Shown: positions 63,286-64,000 of the stretch, in pieces
Position numbering within the stretch: the stretch's first letter is position 1
Layout: each line of letters begins with the position of its first letter
Source of the DNA: Pempheris klunzingeri
Taxonomy: Eukaryota > Chordata > Actinopteri > Acropomatiformes > Pempheridae
Reading direction: 5' to 3'
DNA length: 64,000 nucleotides
Assembly (NCBI RefSeq): GCF_042242105.1
Contig: NC_092013.1
Coordinates: 20,346,618 to 20,410,617 of the forward strand
Translations under genes and position numbers: made by a program
The notes under the pieces: model-generated
Databases searched by the model: none
The model's input: only the letters and a program-made list of their open reading frames with translations
What the model was told of the DNA's origin: nothing

Positions 63286-64000
63286 GAGTGTGACTCAGTT
63301 GTTTGTAGTCAGTAGTCTTATGCTTAAATTTGCCACAAATTAAATGGAAAAAAACATCAATAATCTTCGGTTTAAACATCTAAAACTATATACTTAAAAC
63401 ATAGAGGCATTTGTCAGTTAAAGAAGTCTCGATGTCATCCAAATGTTCACTAAGGAACTCATTTCACAGAGAAATACTACCACTGATACTAAATACTATC
63501 ACTACTACTTTTTATCATATGTGAAATGCCATCACATGATACATTTGCACTCTTTCTTTGTAAGAATGAAATCAAACCTAAAGCCTTAATGCAGTGTTCA
63601 AACATGCAACTCCTCACTTTAAATGCCTTTGGCCTCCATTATCAAATCCATGTTGCTGCTCCACAGGAAGTCAAGACGTGATTTCAAACACGCTCTGAGT
63701 CATACATCGTTTATGACAAACCCAGAAATGAGCAGCTTTATGTGCGGTAGAATAAAAGCAGATCCAGACATCTTATCAAAGTGGGAGTGACTGAGGCAGA
63801 GACATTGCTAATTTGAAATATAATGAAACTCTGTTCTCAGAGAGGTTCAGTCGCCTCATTGTTTTTGTCTCACGCTTTGTTTAAAATAGTAATAAACTTT
63901 CATCACCGAGAGGTTTATTATTGTTTTTCAGCGCTCATGCTGTCATGGATGAGCGCTAAAGAAGTCTGTGCAATGATTATCTGCTCTCAGTGATAACAGA
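63286..64000. other. Gene-free right edge
   Basis: No gene was recognised. Short ACTACTAC/TACTATC repeats lie near 63,476-63,510. Confidence 0.45.

Overview
The window is vertebrate nuclear DNA, almost certainly from a teleost fish. It is AT-rich with long introns, GT-AG splicing, many microsatellites and degenerate fish-type interspersed repeats. Its genes are recognisable vertebrate families. No prokaryotic operon, CRISPR array, large transposase ORF or viral ORF was seen. The predicted proteins come from exons joined by hand. All splice phases agree, but no transcript evidence was available.

Layout. Positions 408-12,269 (minus) hold the 5' 14 coding exons of ece1, an endothelin-converting enzyme of the M13 metallopeptidase family. 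The gene runs off the left edge before the zinc-binding exon. From 12.3 to 23.3 kb lies a divergent intergenic region with a LINE tail, a TA-flanked MITE and two promoter-like CpG-bearing segments: about 19.33-19.5 kb, possibly an upstream ece1 first exon, and about 21.9-22.2 kb, possibly an alpl first exon. A 46-codon ORF at 23,369-23,509 (plus) looks like a genuine single-pass membrane microprotein and is not recognised. Positions 24,711-36,852 (plus) hold a complete 11-coding-exon alpl (tissue-nonspecific alkaline phosphatase), with a poly(A) signal near 37,456. From 37.5 to 51.4 kb no gene is seen. A tRNA-Pro(AGG) lies at 51,877-51,948 (minus). A CpG/CRE/ETS promoter-like patch at about 52.43-52.62 kb has no visible gene. 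Two tandem guanylin-family prohormone genes follow on the minus strand: a uroguanylin-like gene at 54,140-55,414 and a guanylin-like gene at 59,118-59,795. A hairpin MITE with piggyBac-like ends (58,412-58,627) lies between them. The right end is gene-free.

How the genes relate. ece1 and alpl are divergent neighbours, as they are close neighbours on human chromosome 1p36. The protein products are mostly cell-surface or secreted: a type II membrane protease that matures endothelin, a probable GPI-anchored phosphatase of bone mineralisation, and two intestinal/renal peptide hormones that activate guanylyl cyclase C. They do not form one pathway. The best candidates for something undescribed are the microprotein at 23.4 kb and the orphan promoter near 52.5 kb.
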